Positions 1 to 9,691 of a stretch of DNA of 64,000 bases are shown one piece after another. The DNA comes from Vulcanisaeta distributa JCM 11213 (lineage in GTDB: Archaea; Thermoproteota; Thermoprotei; Thermoproteales; Thermocladiaceae). The stretch covers positions 55,519-119,518 of the forward strand of contig BBCS01000006.1 of the NCBI GenBank assembly GCA_001316125.1, in the 5' to 3' direction. The stretch's first letter is position 1. Each line of letters opens with the position of its first letter. Both the position numbers and the translations under genes were made by a program. The notes beneath the pieces were generated by a model. The model saw only the letters and a program-made list of their open reading frames with translations. It had not been told where the DNA came from and searched no databases.

Positions 1-141
1 TGAGGCACGCTGTTGGTATTAATGATCGGAAAGGATGATGTTGTGTGTACCACGATTAATGAGGATTTAACATTTGATTTATTTTCTAGGGCTCAGTACT
101 TAGTCCTTATTAAGAATGGGGGTCATAATTCATAAGGAGGT
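1..141 (+). CDS. Possible alpha/beta-hydrolase C-terminus (partial)
   Basis: An open frame of about 45 codons runs from base 4 to a TAA at 139-141. It reads LLVLMIGKDDVV near its start and ends in KNGGHNS. A GKDD-V block followed about 30 residues later by G-H is the spacing of the catalytic Asp and His at the end of alpha/beta-hydrolase proteins, so this may be the last strand-helix part of such an enzyme whose start lies left of the window. The match rests on two short motifs, so it could equally be another protein. Confidence 0.3.
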
Positions 142-160
142 TAATCCAGCTCTAAACTCT

Positions 161-423
161 GTGAATAAGAGACCAACGGTTGCTAAGAGGTGTGTCGAGC
201 TTAATGCAACAACGGTATTAGCACCACACGGCTCACTTTGTTATCCCTCATACCTCATACTTAGAAGGCTGGTGTTGATATTTACGTAGTTAAGCCTAGC
301 AGGAAGTTGGGTAATAACTTAAATGAGAATGAATATAGTAAGGCTAGTGCCTGGGAAGTTGCGTATTCAAGTTTCTTGGCCATTAAGGAGAGGATTATGG
401 AGGTGATTTTCCATGAGCAATAA
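161..423 (+). CDS. Unrecognised small protein, frameshifted near 260
   Basis: Two adjoining frames read as one protein of about 87 residues if one base is corrected near 255-265. The first frame opens after a strong AAGGAGG at 136-142 and has a possible GTG at 161. The second runs through AGVDIYVVKPSRKLG and stops at 421-423, overlapping the ATG of the agmatinase gene at 413. The overlap suggests cotranscription with that gene. The stretch GSLCYPSYLILR-AGVDIYVV loosely recalls the turn and strand of small cofactor-binding NifX-like proteins, but I do not recognise the family with confidence. Confidence 0.3.
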
Positions 424-1323
424 TATTGACTTCTACGTCGTCCCCCCCAATACACATTATTCGGAGTGCCTAAGTGTGGCCGTGGTATACCAATACTTGG
501 TATACCCATGGAAGATACGGTCAGTTTTAGGCCGGGAACCCGATTCGCGCCCAGTGTTATTAGGACCTGGAGCCAGTACTTCGAATTTACACCTACCGAG
601 GATCTGGGCATTGACCCACTTGAGAAGGCCTGCGATTTGGGGGATTTATCGTTAATGCAGGGCATGGCTGATAAGAATCTAGAGAGGATCAACTTAGTAG
701 TTAAGGATGCCATTAATACATGGGGGGGTAGGGTAGTCAATATAGGTGGTGAACACACGTTAAGCCTTGGCGTTGCCAGGGCTGTTAAGGAGTCTCAGGG
801 TTCATACGGCATTTATATACATGTGGATGCGCACTTGGATTCAAGGGAGGAGTGGCCGCTGGGGCAGTCTTTATCACACGCAACATTCGTGAGGCACATA
901 ATTAACCAGGTTAGGCCTCAGTCACTTGTTTTCCTTGGGTTTAGGTCGTACGATAAGGATGAAGTTAATTTTGTGAGTGGTCTCGAGAATTCCACGTTAT
1001 TATCAACTAGGGATATAAGGTCTATGGATTACCACGAGCTTAGGCTTCTCATTAGAGGTGTGATTGATGGTTATCCTGGGCCGATACACCTCAGTATTGA
1101 TGTTGATGTTCTCGATCCCTCAATAATGCCTGGCGTCGGTAACCCGGAGGGTTTTGGGCTTAGCTATGGCGAGTTACTGCAGATTATTAAGGCTGTTCTC
1201 GATTATGGCGGTTCTAGGGTTAAGGCGGTGGATCTCGTTGAGTACTCGCCGCCTAATGATCCAGGGTTAATGTCGTTACCAACGATTATCAAGTTAATAT
1301 TAGACGTACTTAATTACCTGTGA
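413..1323 (+). CDS. speB: Agmatinase/arginase-family ureohydrolase
   Basis: The enzyme hydrolyses agmatine (or a related guanidino compound) to putrescine and urea using a binuclear Mn centre. The metal ligands are visible: GGEHTLSLG with its histidine, DAHLD, and the closing SIDVDVLDPSIMPGVG block with the DVD ligands. The best start is ATG 413 (MSNNIDFYVV). The frame then changes after the C tract at 442-448 and continues as LFGVPKCGRGIPILG; correcting this C run gives a protein of about 300 residues, normal for the family. An open frame starting at ATG 466 alone would miss the N-terminal strand. The start overlaps the preceding small gene and glyS follows 36 bases after the stop. Agmatinase rather than arginase is the usual archaeal role; substrate is not proven by sequence. 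Confidence 0.85.
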
Positions 1324-1359
1324 AAATTATTTAAATACGCCCAGTAATTATCGTGACGA

Positions 1360-3139
1360 ATGGATCTCGAAAAATTCCTAGAGCTAATGAGCGAGAACGG
1401 ATTCTTTTACCCGAGCTTTGAAATTTATAGGGGTAAGACTGAGGTTGGTGGTTTCTATGATTATGGACCACTTGGCGTTGAATTGAAGAGGAACATCATT
1501 GAGAAGTGGCGTAGGGTCTTCATTTACCCATACCAGGACTTCATAGTTGAGATTGAGACGCCAATAATAATGCCGAAGATAGTCTTTGAGGCCAGCGGGC
1601 ACCTTGAGCATTTTACCGACGCAATCGTTGAGTGCACTAAGTGCGGTCGTAAGTTCAGGGCTGATCACTTGATAGAGGAGGAGCTTGGTAAGAGGGGGGG
1701 CATTTCAATAAAGACCGAGGGTTTAAGTCTTGAGGAGCTCGACGGGTTGATTAGGAAGTATAGCATTAAATGCCCTGTTTGTGGTGGCGAGTTAGGTAGT
1801 GTTAGGCCCTTTAACCTATTATTTCAAACTACGATAGGGCCTTACAGCGATAACATTGGTTACCTAAGGCCTGAGACTGCCCAGGGAATGTTCGTGTCAT
1901 TCCCAAGGTATTCAACCTAATGGGTAGGAAGTTACCACTCGGTATTGCCCAGATCGGTAAGGTCGGCAGGAATGAAATATCACCTAGACAGGGCCTAATT
2001 AGGCTTAGGGAGTTCACCCAGATGGAGATTGAGTTCTTCTTTGACCCGGAAAATGCTAAGTGTCCATACCTCGATGAGTTGGACGTTAAATTGAGGATAA
2101 TACCTGAGAGAGACGCTGCAGCCGGCGTTAAGGAGCCCAGGGAGTTTAGGCCTAGGGAGGCCGTCGAGAGTGGTGTTGTGCCTAATGAGTGGATGGCATT
2201 CTTCATGGGCTTAGCCACGATATACATGAACGAACTTGGCGTACCACTTGATCACCAGTACTTCCTCGCTAAATTACCTGAGGAGAGAGCTCATTACTCA
2301 GCGGCTAGCTTTGATCAGATGGTTTACAGCGAGAGGTTTGGTTGGGTCGAGGTTAGTGGTCATGCGTATAGGACCGACTACGACCTCAGTAGGCATGCTA
2401 AGTACAGTGGTTATGACCTAGCGGTTGAGAGGAGGTTAGCCACACCAAAGGAGGTTATTGAGACTAGGGTTTACCCAAACCCGCAGAGGATTAGGGAGGT
2501 CTTTGGTAATGAGATGGCTAAGGTCATGCAGGCCATTGGTAGGGCTGACCCAAGGTGGTTAGCTAATGAATTAGCTAGCAAGGGTAAGGTCGTCATTGAG
2601 GGGTATACCATAACGAGCGATATGGTTTTCATTAAGGAGGAGAGGAGGAAGGTGTATGTTGAGAGGTTTATTCCGCATGATGTTGAGCCCTCCTTCGGCG
2701 TTGATAGGATTGTTTACGTAACCCTGGAACACGCATACACGGAGGTTAATGGGAAGCCGCTGCTTAGGTTGCCGCCTGATATTGCGCCAATAAAGGCTGT
2801 GGTTTTACCAATAATTAAGAGGCAGGAGTATGTGAGTATTGGCAGGAGGATCTTTAAGGAATTATCGCTGGCTGGGATAAGGGCTGTTTACGATGATGAT
2901 GGGACAATAGGCAGTAGGTATGCTAAGTATGATTCCATAGGCGTGCCCTTCGCAATAACAATAGATGATAAAACCCCCCAGTTGACAATACAGTAACGAT
3001 TAGGGATAGGGATACTAAGGCCCAGGTTAGGGTTAACATAAGTGAGGTCATCAGGATAATTAATGATGCGGTTTTAAGGAGGTTATCAATAGCGGAGATT
3101 GCTAAGTCAATGGGTCTTCAGTTAATCGTTAGGGAATAG
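1360..3139 (+). CDS. glyS: Glycyl-tRNA synthetase
   Basis: Charges tRNA-Gly in the cytoplasm; class II alpha2-type enzyme of archaea. Motif 1/2 regions are clear: [16 protein letters not shown], then RPETAQGMF and [16 protein letters not shown], a zinc-type CxxC pair (CTKCGRKF and CPVCGG), and the closing anticodon-binding domain. Two frame breaks are visible. At about 1908 AAGG should be AAGGG, so [13 protein letters not shown] is split by an apparent TAA at 1918-1920. At 2974-2979 a C6 should be C4, after which the frame continues as [17 protein letters not shown] to the real stop TAG 3137-3139, 140 bases beyond the TAA seen in the uncorrected frame. The corrected length is about 590 residues. 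A TATA-like TATTTAAATA lies at 1329-1337. Confidence 0.95.
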
Positions 3140-3148
3140 GTGGATAAG

Positions 3149-3157
3149 TTTAATAAG
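3149..3157 (+). promoter_or_regulatory. TATA box of rpl14
   Basis: TTTAATAAG lies 23-31 bases upstream of ATG 3180, the distance expected for a leaderless archaeal transcript. Confidence 0.45.
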
Positions 3158-3179
3158 GCAAGCGTGGTTGGCATTATCA

Positions 3180-3615
3180 ATGGCGAAGAGAGGTGGTGCG
3201 CGTCAAGTAGGCGTTAGTTGGAGGTTCCATAAGACGCCAGGTATATTCATAAACAGCTTAGTCCCTGTAGCGGATAATAGTGGTGCTAAGCTGGTCAGGG
3301 TTATAGGCATTATAGGGCATACCGCGAAGCCTATTCATAGGGAAATACCCGGGGGCCTCTGTTGGCGACATGGTAGTTGTTAGCGTTGTTGAGGGAAAGC
3401 CTGAGGTTAGGAAGCAGATACTTAGGGCCATTGTAATTAGGCAGAGGAGACCGTATAGGAGGCCTGACGGTACCTGGATAGCCTTTGAGGATAATGCCGT
3501 GGTGATTACCGATGAGAACGGCGCACCAAAGGGCAGTGAGATACACGGCCCAGTAGCCATGGAGGCAGCCCTGAGGTGGCCCGGTATCTCAAACCTGGCA
3601 ACAATAATAATATGA
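3180..3615 (+). CDS. rpl14p: Ribosomal protein uL14 (L14P)
   Basis: Large-subunit protein at the subunit interface. The start [16 protein letters not shown] and the block [16 protein letters not shown] are diagnostic; the C-terminus is NLATIII. A frameshift lies at 3349-3353, where CCCGGGGGCC (five G) should have four G; the corrected reading is [15 protein letters not shown], the conserved centre of the protein. Uncorrected, the gene appears as two short frames (3180-3383 and 3370-3615). An upstream in-frame TTG at 3168 is possible, but ATG 3180 matches the usual archaeal N-terminus. The gene stands alone here and not in the usual ribosomal operon context. Confidence 0.95.
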
Positions 3616-3650
3616 TATAAAACTGAAAATTATTAACCAATAACCTCGCG

Positions 3651-4328
3651 CTAGGCCTTCCTCTGTAATACTACCCTGAGCACGTTAGCCCTCGCCTCCT
3701 CAGAGATAACCTCATAATCATATTGAGTGACGAATCCCCTAATAAATGATAAAAGCGCCTTATTACCAATATCAGAAGCCCCACTGGGGGGGCCTATCGC
3801 CATCAACTCAATGGTGTTAGGACCCAACTTCTTAACTTCGACATGCCTAACGGCCAATAATCGACTAATCCTCGAGACTGCCTCAAGAAGATCCTCGAGA
3901 TTGTCAAATTCCATCCTAATTAATGCACCTACCTGATGCCCGTATTTCTCGTAAATATTCCATAGCTCATTCACGGCTTTACCTGCCTCCTCCCTAAATT
4001 CAGTTGGTAGCTTCTCATTATTGGAGAAGTTTATTAATACGGATGTTACGTGGGTGCATACCTCCTCAATCAGTTTCATGGGCATTGGTATCACATCCAT
4101 TGAGCTAAGGATTTTGTACAATCTCCAGAAGTAAATTAGGTCTGACGGCTCGAAACCATCCTTAATGAGCTCAGTTGTTAGTCTTAAACCTTCACCAGCC
4201 ACGTGGAATAACGTCCTCCCCCTAGTCTTAGCCACTCGTGAAAGTTCGGATGCGATGTTCTTAGGGACCATAATGGTGGTTCTAGAGTACGTTTCCTCAC
4301 CCTCCTGTCCTTGGCTCTCCTTAGACAT
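3651..4328 (-). CDS. Ribbon-helix-helix-like protein, function unknown
   Basis: A 225-residue protein. Residues about 15-55 (TTIMVPKNIASELSRVAK, then a helix with LFHVAGEGLRLTTELI) look like a CopG/MetJ-type ribbon-helix-helix DNA-binding unit. The remaining 170 residues are mainly helical, with an alpha/beta stretch near the end (VRHVEVKKLGPNTIELMAIG). The frame is intact. The C7 complement of the tract at 3786-3792 encodes an extra proline in IGPPSGAS. It faces uL14 tail to tail and the ABC permease gene follows on the same strand about 80 bases downstream. It may be a regulator, but no operator or target is evident beside it. Confidence 0.45.
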   Translation of the reverse strand: MSKESQGQEGEETYSRTTIMVPKNIASELSRVAKTRGRTLFHVAGEGLRLTTELIKDGFEPSDLIYFWRLYKILSSMDVIPMPMKLIEEVCTHVTSVLINFSNNEKLPTEFREEAGKAVNELWNIYEKYGHQVGALIRMEFDNLEDLLEAVSRISRLLAVRHVEVKKLGPNTIELMAIGPPSGASDIGNKALLSFIRGFVTQYDYEVISEEARANVLRVVLQRKA

Positions 4329-4408
4329 AGCACTTCTATTTACATGTATGCATTAGAATACTTATAAGCCTTATTACACGCGATTGAGGTAAATAGCGTA
4401 GAATAAAA

Positions 4409-6071
4409 TCAAAGAGTTATTGCACCCTCAAGCCTATACCTCTCCCTAGCCAACTTAAACAGTTTCCTCCAGAGGAATACGCTAAGTAGTATTACGTTTA
4501 TGGCGAGTATTAAGCTCATAGCCTCAAGACCAACCACGTTGCTACCGCCGTGTAGTAATCCATTAGGCTGTGTATCCATGGACCATGTAAACCTGCCCAT
4601 TAAGGCCCTGAATGTACTCAGCAACCTCAAGCCCTCCCCCCCAGGTCGAACCAACAGTGCTGGCAAGCCCAGTTATTGTAGCAGGCATGGCACCCGGTAT
4701 GGCTAACCTCCTGAGCCTCTGCCACGTCCCTAACCTCAGGTTCTCAGCCACATCCCAAAGGCTCCTGGGTATTGTCTTCATACCAACATACATGTTATAA
4801 ATCACATACCAAGCAGTGCTCAAATAAGCCACAAGGAATACTAATAACTCAAGAGATGCGTGAAGCCCAAGTGTGGTGGCTACGTATGTCGTGAAGGGTA
4901 TCGCAATCAATGGTAGGTAAGCCGACACTGGTATTGACGCCAAATCCTCAAGTATTGGTAGTAATATTGCCTCAACCCTCCTATGTGTAACCATTAAATA
5001 ATTAATTGGGATTGCGGTTATTATCGAGGCAACGGTAACTAGGGTAACCCTCAACCAATCAAGTCCAAGGTAATAAAGGTAAAGCAAGCCATGATCATAT
5101 AAGTTATTTATTATTGGAACCCATGTTACCTGCCAGGAACTATAGATTAGGTATGCCAAGAGAATGATAATAGCCGCGACCACACCCATGCCTATATACT
5201 TTTCAGTCCTAGTTATTATGTTTCTAGGCCTAGGTCTCACCAACAATCTATGTCTAACGGCATAGCTCGATGCCCTAACGAATATCGGCATTATTGCATC
5301 CTCAACAGCCACAACCCTTCTTATGTATCTCATATTTCTGGCAGCCAATGATCTAACTCGGCTTGTGACTATGGGTCTTCTAATCCTCGTCCTCGTAACC
5401 TCCATGAATGGATCGTAACTATACTTAACGGCCCAATTGACGAACGGCCTAAGCACCCCGAAGAGTACTGCGGTTACCATCACGACCAATATGCTTAACC
5501 CTACAAATGCAGGTACCCACTCGCTCTTACTCGTCCAAGAGGCTATTAATGCGCCTATGCCGAAGACGGAATACTGCGTAGTACCCAGCGTAATCACCTC
5601 ACTAACTACTATGTAGAATAAGGCATCGGCAAAGCTAACTAAGACGTTACCGGCGACCCTGGGCATTGTGACAGGTATGTATAAGTACCTAAACCTACCC
5701 CCCCAGAAGCTGAGGTTGAGCATCTCAGCAGCATCCTCAAGTGACTGGGGGGGCGCGGTTTTTATGGCTTCATACTCACCGACCCATATATTCCAAACAA
5801 CGGCCGTAAAAACTAGGAAGTCCACGGCCAACTCCGTACCTACGTAACCACCTATTGACTTAACGAAGAATACCAGGACTATTGGGAAGAACGTAATGAC
5901 AGGGACAGCCTCAAGTGTCTGAGTGATTGATAGGAATATCCTTTCAAAGAGCCCACTCTTGGCTGCGGCATAACCGAGGAACCAACCAAGCACTATACCC
6001 AGCACTATCGTTAATGCAACCCTACCAAACGTGGCAAGCGTTGCTAAGAACGCTATGAGGCTATGGACCAA
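4409..6071 (-). CDS. Fused two-domain ABC permease, NitT/TauT type
   Basis: A membrane permease with two copies of the binding-protein-dependent transport domain, about 550 residues and 10-12 membrane segments. The first EAA loop reads PPQSLEDAAEML and the second SLWDVAENLRLG, both of the form P-x-S-L-x-x-A. The start is TTG 6071, because no ATG is in frame and the upstream ATPase stops at 6089. A frameshift at about 4570-4600 separates the last segment, GLEAMSLILAINVILL and WRKLFKLARERYRLEG, which must belong to this gene because the uncorrected first frame ends right after the conserved VAEYI region. It forms an operon with the ATPase at 6089-6885. No substrate-binding protein gene lies next to it, so the substrate is unknown; fused double permeases of this type occur in crenarchaea. 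Confidence 0.75.
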
Positions 6072-6088
6072 ATGCCCATAGCCATCGC

Positions 6089-6885
6089 CTAAACCTTAAG
6101 GCTTATCGACAGTAAGGAATAAAGCCTATCCAGGTAATCCTGGAACTCTATATCCCTCGTATTCCTAGGCCTTGGCAACTTAATCTCAACCTCAGCGATA
6201 ATACTCGCGGGTCTCCCACCAAGTATTATTACCTTATCACTTAATTCCACGACCTCCTCAAGGTTATGGCTGACCATTATGATGGCCTTTACTGTGGACT
6301 CCTCATTAAAAACCATGTTATATATCTCGGCCCTAAGGCCCTCGGCAGTTATTGCGTCTAGGTTTGCGAAGGGCTCGTCCATCAGCAAAACCACTGGCTG
6401 CGCAGCTAGCGCCCTCGCAATCGCCACCCTCTGCTTCATACCACCACTCAACTCCCTTGGGTAATAATCCTCAAAACCACCGAGACCCACCAGCTCGAGG
6501 TACTTCCGAGCAATTTCCCTCCTAACCTCCTTACTAAGATCCTTCCTATGAAGTAGCGCCAGTTCCACATTCTCGAGTGCCGTAAGCCAGGGGGGGTAGA
6601 GGGCAAAGTCCTGAAATATCATGGCAAGCTTAGGCGTTGGTCCCTTAACTTCCTCGCCCATAAGAAGCACCTTACCGCTATCTGGCCTCCTTAAGCCGGC
6701 TATTATCCTAAGTAATGTCGTCTTTCCAGTGCCTGTCGGTGCAACTATGGATACAAATTCGTGAGAATGAACCTTAAAATTTATGTTCTTGAGGACTGGT
6801 ATGGGACCCTTCTCAGTCTTGTAGCTATAACCAACATCGATAACCTCAAGGATTGGTTCCTTTACCGTTGCAATTGTCCCACCAT
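6089..6885 (-). CDS. ABC transporter ATPase, NitT/TauT type
   Basis: Energises the permease encoded immediately downstream (17-base gap). Walker A is APTGTGKTT, the Q-loop is IFQDFALYPPW, the signature is LSGGMKQRVAIARAL, Walker B is VVLLMDEPFANLD and the switch histidine is in VSHNLEE. The first seven codons are out of frame by one base: ATGGTGGGAC should carry GGGG, giving MVGTIATVKEPILEV. The extended start at ATG 6885 is therefore preferred over the in-frame internal Met at 6670, which would remove Walker A. The family is normally about 260 residues, as here. A TATA box lies at 6906-6915. Confidence 0.85.
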
Positions 6886-6905
6886 GATGGCGATTGAAAA
6901 ATTCA

Positions 6906-6915
6906 TTTAAAAATC
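6906..6915 (-). promoter_or_regulatory. TATA box of the ABC ATPase/permease operon
   Basis: On the minus strand GATTTTTAAA lies 21-30 bases upstream of ATG 6885, so the message is probably leaderless. Confidence 0.5.
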
Positions 6916-6956
6916 TTATTCCGCTGAAATATTCCTAACGATAATTCAATACGTAA

Positions 6957-7650
6957 TTATATGGAATTCTCAATACTTATATTTTCAACATTAAACTCTC
7001 TATAAGACTCCCTGAAATACGTTCTAGGCATGTCACCCAGGTCAGTCCGACCAAGCAACTTAACCTCTATTAACCGTATTAAGTGCGCCAGCCTAAACTT
7101 CCCAAATATTAACGTCTCATTAGCCACATCAACAATACGCCTCAGTTCCTCTGTGGGCACTATTAACCTACCATTAATTACTATGGGAACCTCAAAGCGA
7201 TCCTCACCTTGAACCTCAACCACAACCCCCATCGTGCGTCACGGAGTAAATACCACTATGCTTAAACCCAGCCTCCCTCGCGATCCTTAATATCCTTAAT
7301 GCACCATTTAGGTCCCTGGCCACAAAGTGCATTATCGGTGCCCTAACAAGTAACCACACATCACCATCACCAACCTCATTAATGACGTTGATTATCTCAC
7401 TGTAGGTAACAGGTCTATGCCACTTAGCAACGAATTTAAAAAGCCCTGAACCCTTTGAGTAGCTAAGTCGTGGAGCCTTGGCTAAGGCGATACGGCCGCT
7501 GCAACTACTCGTTGTGTAGTAATCATTCAACGACTTATTAAAGGTTAGCAGGAAGTCATAAATGTCAAAGTCAACCCTATGCTGATTACCCTCCTCAATC
7601 AGTCTCTTAACGAAGATTGACTTACGTGCATCGAAGTTCGTCCTTACCAT
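6957..7650 (-). CDS. taw3: tRNA wybutosine-synthesis methyltransferase Taw3
   Basis: Methylates the wyosine precursor at G37 of tRNA-Phe. The diagnostic TYW3 block is YYTTSSCSGRIAL near residue 48, followed by KWHRPV, and GPIMHF-like LVRAPIMHF, then ALRILRIAREAGFKHSGI. The C-terminal part, FEVPIVINGRLIVPTEEL and VDVANETLIFGK, is in another frame starting at 7232 and belongs to the same family domain; one base must be corrected at about 7220-7232. Whole length about 230 residues. It is divergent from wtpA, from which it is separated by 100 bases holding a promoter for each direction. Confidence 0.85.
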
Positions 7651-7680
7651 TCTTATACAATATAATCACTGTATGAATTG

Positions 7681-7690
7681 ACTTAAAATA
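7681..7690 (-). promoter_or_regulatory. TATA box of taw3
   Basis: TATTTTAAGT on the minus strand, 31-40 bases before ATG 7650. Confidence 0.4.
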
Positions 7691-7718
7691 CTTTAATGGT
7701 GAATTAAAGCGTAACTAT

Positions 7719-7727
7719 CTTAAAATA
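7719..7727 (+). promoter_or_regulatory. TATA box of wtpA
   Basis: CTTAAAATA lies 24-32 bases before ATG 7751. Confidence 0.45.
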
Positions 7728-7750
7728 AGCGCATTAGGTACCGTAACTCA

Positions 7751-8860
7751 ATGAAGGCCGGCGTAATAGCATCAGTGGTGATCTCATTATTAGTGGGCTT
7801 ATTAATAGGGTATTCAATACCATCAATTCACCAATCTCAAACACCTAAGGCGGTAACGCAGCAAGCCCTAAGCGTAATCACTGCATCATTATATGCGCAG
7901 TTATTTAGGGAGGCAGGTAGGGAATTGGGGGGGATTAACGTTGCCGTAACGGGCATGGGCTCGGTACAAGCCGCTAGGCAGGTTATTCTAAACCCAAGTG
8001 GTTACTCAATATACGCGAGTATAGACCCATACATACTAACATCCCTACTATACCCAAATAACATAACTAGTTGGTACATAGCAATAGCCAGCGATCAAAT
8101 GGTCATTGCATACTCACCCAACATGCCTAAGCCACTACTAAACATTGTTAACAACCTTACTAAAGCAGAGGAGGAGGCACTTAGTGAGGGTAATTACACT
8201 GAGGCCATGGTCATAACCAGGGAATTCCTAGACCTAGTATTCTCCAACAGCACGTTTAGCCTAGCCCGTGAGTATGGCATTTACGCAATAGGCATGTCAA
8301 ACCCAAACACGGACCAGAGGGTTATAGGGCCTTAATGGTGCTTCAGTTAACGGGTATTTACTGGGGCTTGGGTAAGAACTACTACGTTAACCTATTCAAT
8401 TACGCCAACAGCACAGGCAATGTATATGAGGTCCTAGCAGGTAGTGAGTTACTCGGACCTGTGGAGACGGGTAAGGTTTGGTTTGATATAGCAATTTACA
8501 AGTCATCAGCCGAGAGCGCTGGGCTACCGTACTTCCCACTACCACCAGATAAACCTTGGCGACCCAGCATATGCTAATTACTATAGCCGGGCCAGCGTGA
8601 CAATAATTGTTAATGGACAAAGCCTAGTGGTTAAGGGCGCACCCATTCAATTAGCCCTGACAATACCTAATCAGGCGCCTAATAAGGTGCTTGCCGAGGA
8701 ATTAATAATATACCTACTAACACCAAGTGGTCACGAATTGATGAAGGAGCTCAGCATTAAACCATTAACACCAGCCCTATTTTACGGCAATGTAAGTGCC
8801 GCACCACCCCCCCTAATTAGGATACTCGTCAATTCATCACTACTTGAGTATGGCGGTTAG
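7751..8860 (+). CDS. wtpA: Tungstate/molybdate-binding protein of an ABC transporter
   Basis: Extracytoplasmic oxyanion-binding protein, anchored by a hydrophobic N-terminal segment (residues about 4-24). Family markers in order: SWYIAIASDQMVIAYSP, GMSNPNTDQR (usual form SNPN-DPCGYR), WFDIAIYKSSAESAGLPYFPLP (usual Y-SVA--H-L-Y--LP), INLGDPAYANYYS and TIPNQAPNKVLAEE. Frame breaks lie at about 8325-8340 and at about 8555-8565; correcting the second gives INLGDPAYANYY, which fixes the assignment. Corrected length about 370 residues with many N-glycosylation sequons. The permease wtpB overlaps its stop. The ion is assigned from family resemblance only. Confidence 0.8.
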
Positions 8861-9690
8861 TGGTGATTGGCGTGGATAGTTCGAAATATGCGTTTGCACC
8901 GTCCATAATACTTATATCGTTAATGTTATTATTACCAATAATTGTACTTCTTTATGAGGGCTATGGCCACCTGCTGAGTGCTTCATGAGTTCATTATTTA
9001 TAGAGGGCGCTGCGGTCACGCTACTGGTGCTTCAATCGCCGCAGCATTGACATTAATCCTTGGATTACCAACAGCCTACGCCATATCCCGCGGATTAATA
9101 CCGAAACCCTTCGATAGCGTTATTGGAGGTCTCTTAACAAGCCCGTTAACCATACCCCCCCACACAATCGTTGGCTTGTCCCTACTAATATTGGTATCAC
9201 CAATATCCCCCCCAATACCCATAATCCGTAGGTTACCGCTCGTGGACACTATATGGGGCTTAGTGGCTGCGTACTTCATAGTCTCAGCGCCAATAACCAT
9301 AGGGGCCGTTAGGCAGGTCTTTGATGAGGTAGACCCCCCCGTCTACGAGTACGTAGGCCTAACGTTAGGCTCAGTCAATGGGGCGTCTTTACGAGGATCA
9401 TTATACCAATGACCCGTAGGGAGTTGATATCATCCTTCCTACTTGCATGGGGGGGCAGATCAATCAGTGAATTTGGCTCAATAGTCATACTAGCCTACTA
9501 CATCATTAACCCACCATTCTTTGACTACGTGTATCCACTTCCAACACTAATTTGGTATTCATACGAGGTCTATGGATTACCCCCCCTAGCCCTGGGCTAC
9601 GCATCGGCCTCGCTAATAATATCCATAATTATTATAGTACTTATTGAATTGATTAGCGGTGGAGGAAGGACAAGACTTAAGCTTTGGTAA
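8860..9690 (+). CDS. wtpB: Tungstate/molybdate ABC permease
   Basis: Membrane partner of WtpA. Conserved points: ILGLPTAYAISRG, LTIPPHTIVGLSLL (usual PlviPhtvaGiaLL), YFIVSAPITIGAVRQVF with the EAA-loop region YEYVGLTLGS, and RSISEFGSIVILAYYI. About 275 residues and six membrane segments once three frame breaks are corrected (about 8985, 9375-9400 and the G7 at 9449-9455, which adds a Gly to AWGGRSISEFG). The first GTG overlaps the wtpA stop at 8860; GTG 8872 is an alternative. No wtpC ATPase follows: the next gene is on the opposite strand. Confidence 0.8.
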
Positions 9691-9691
9691 T

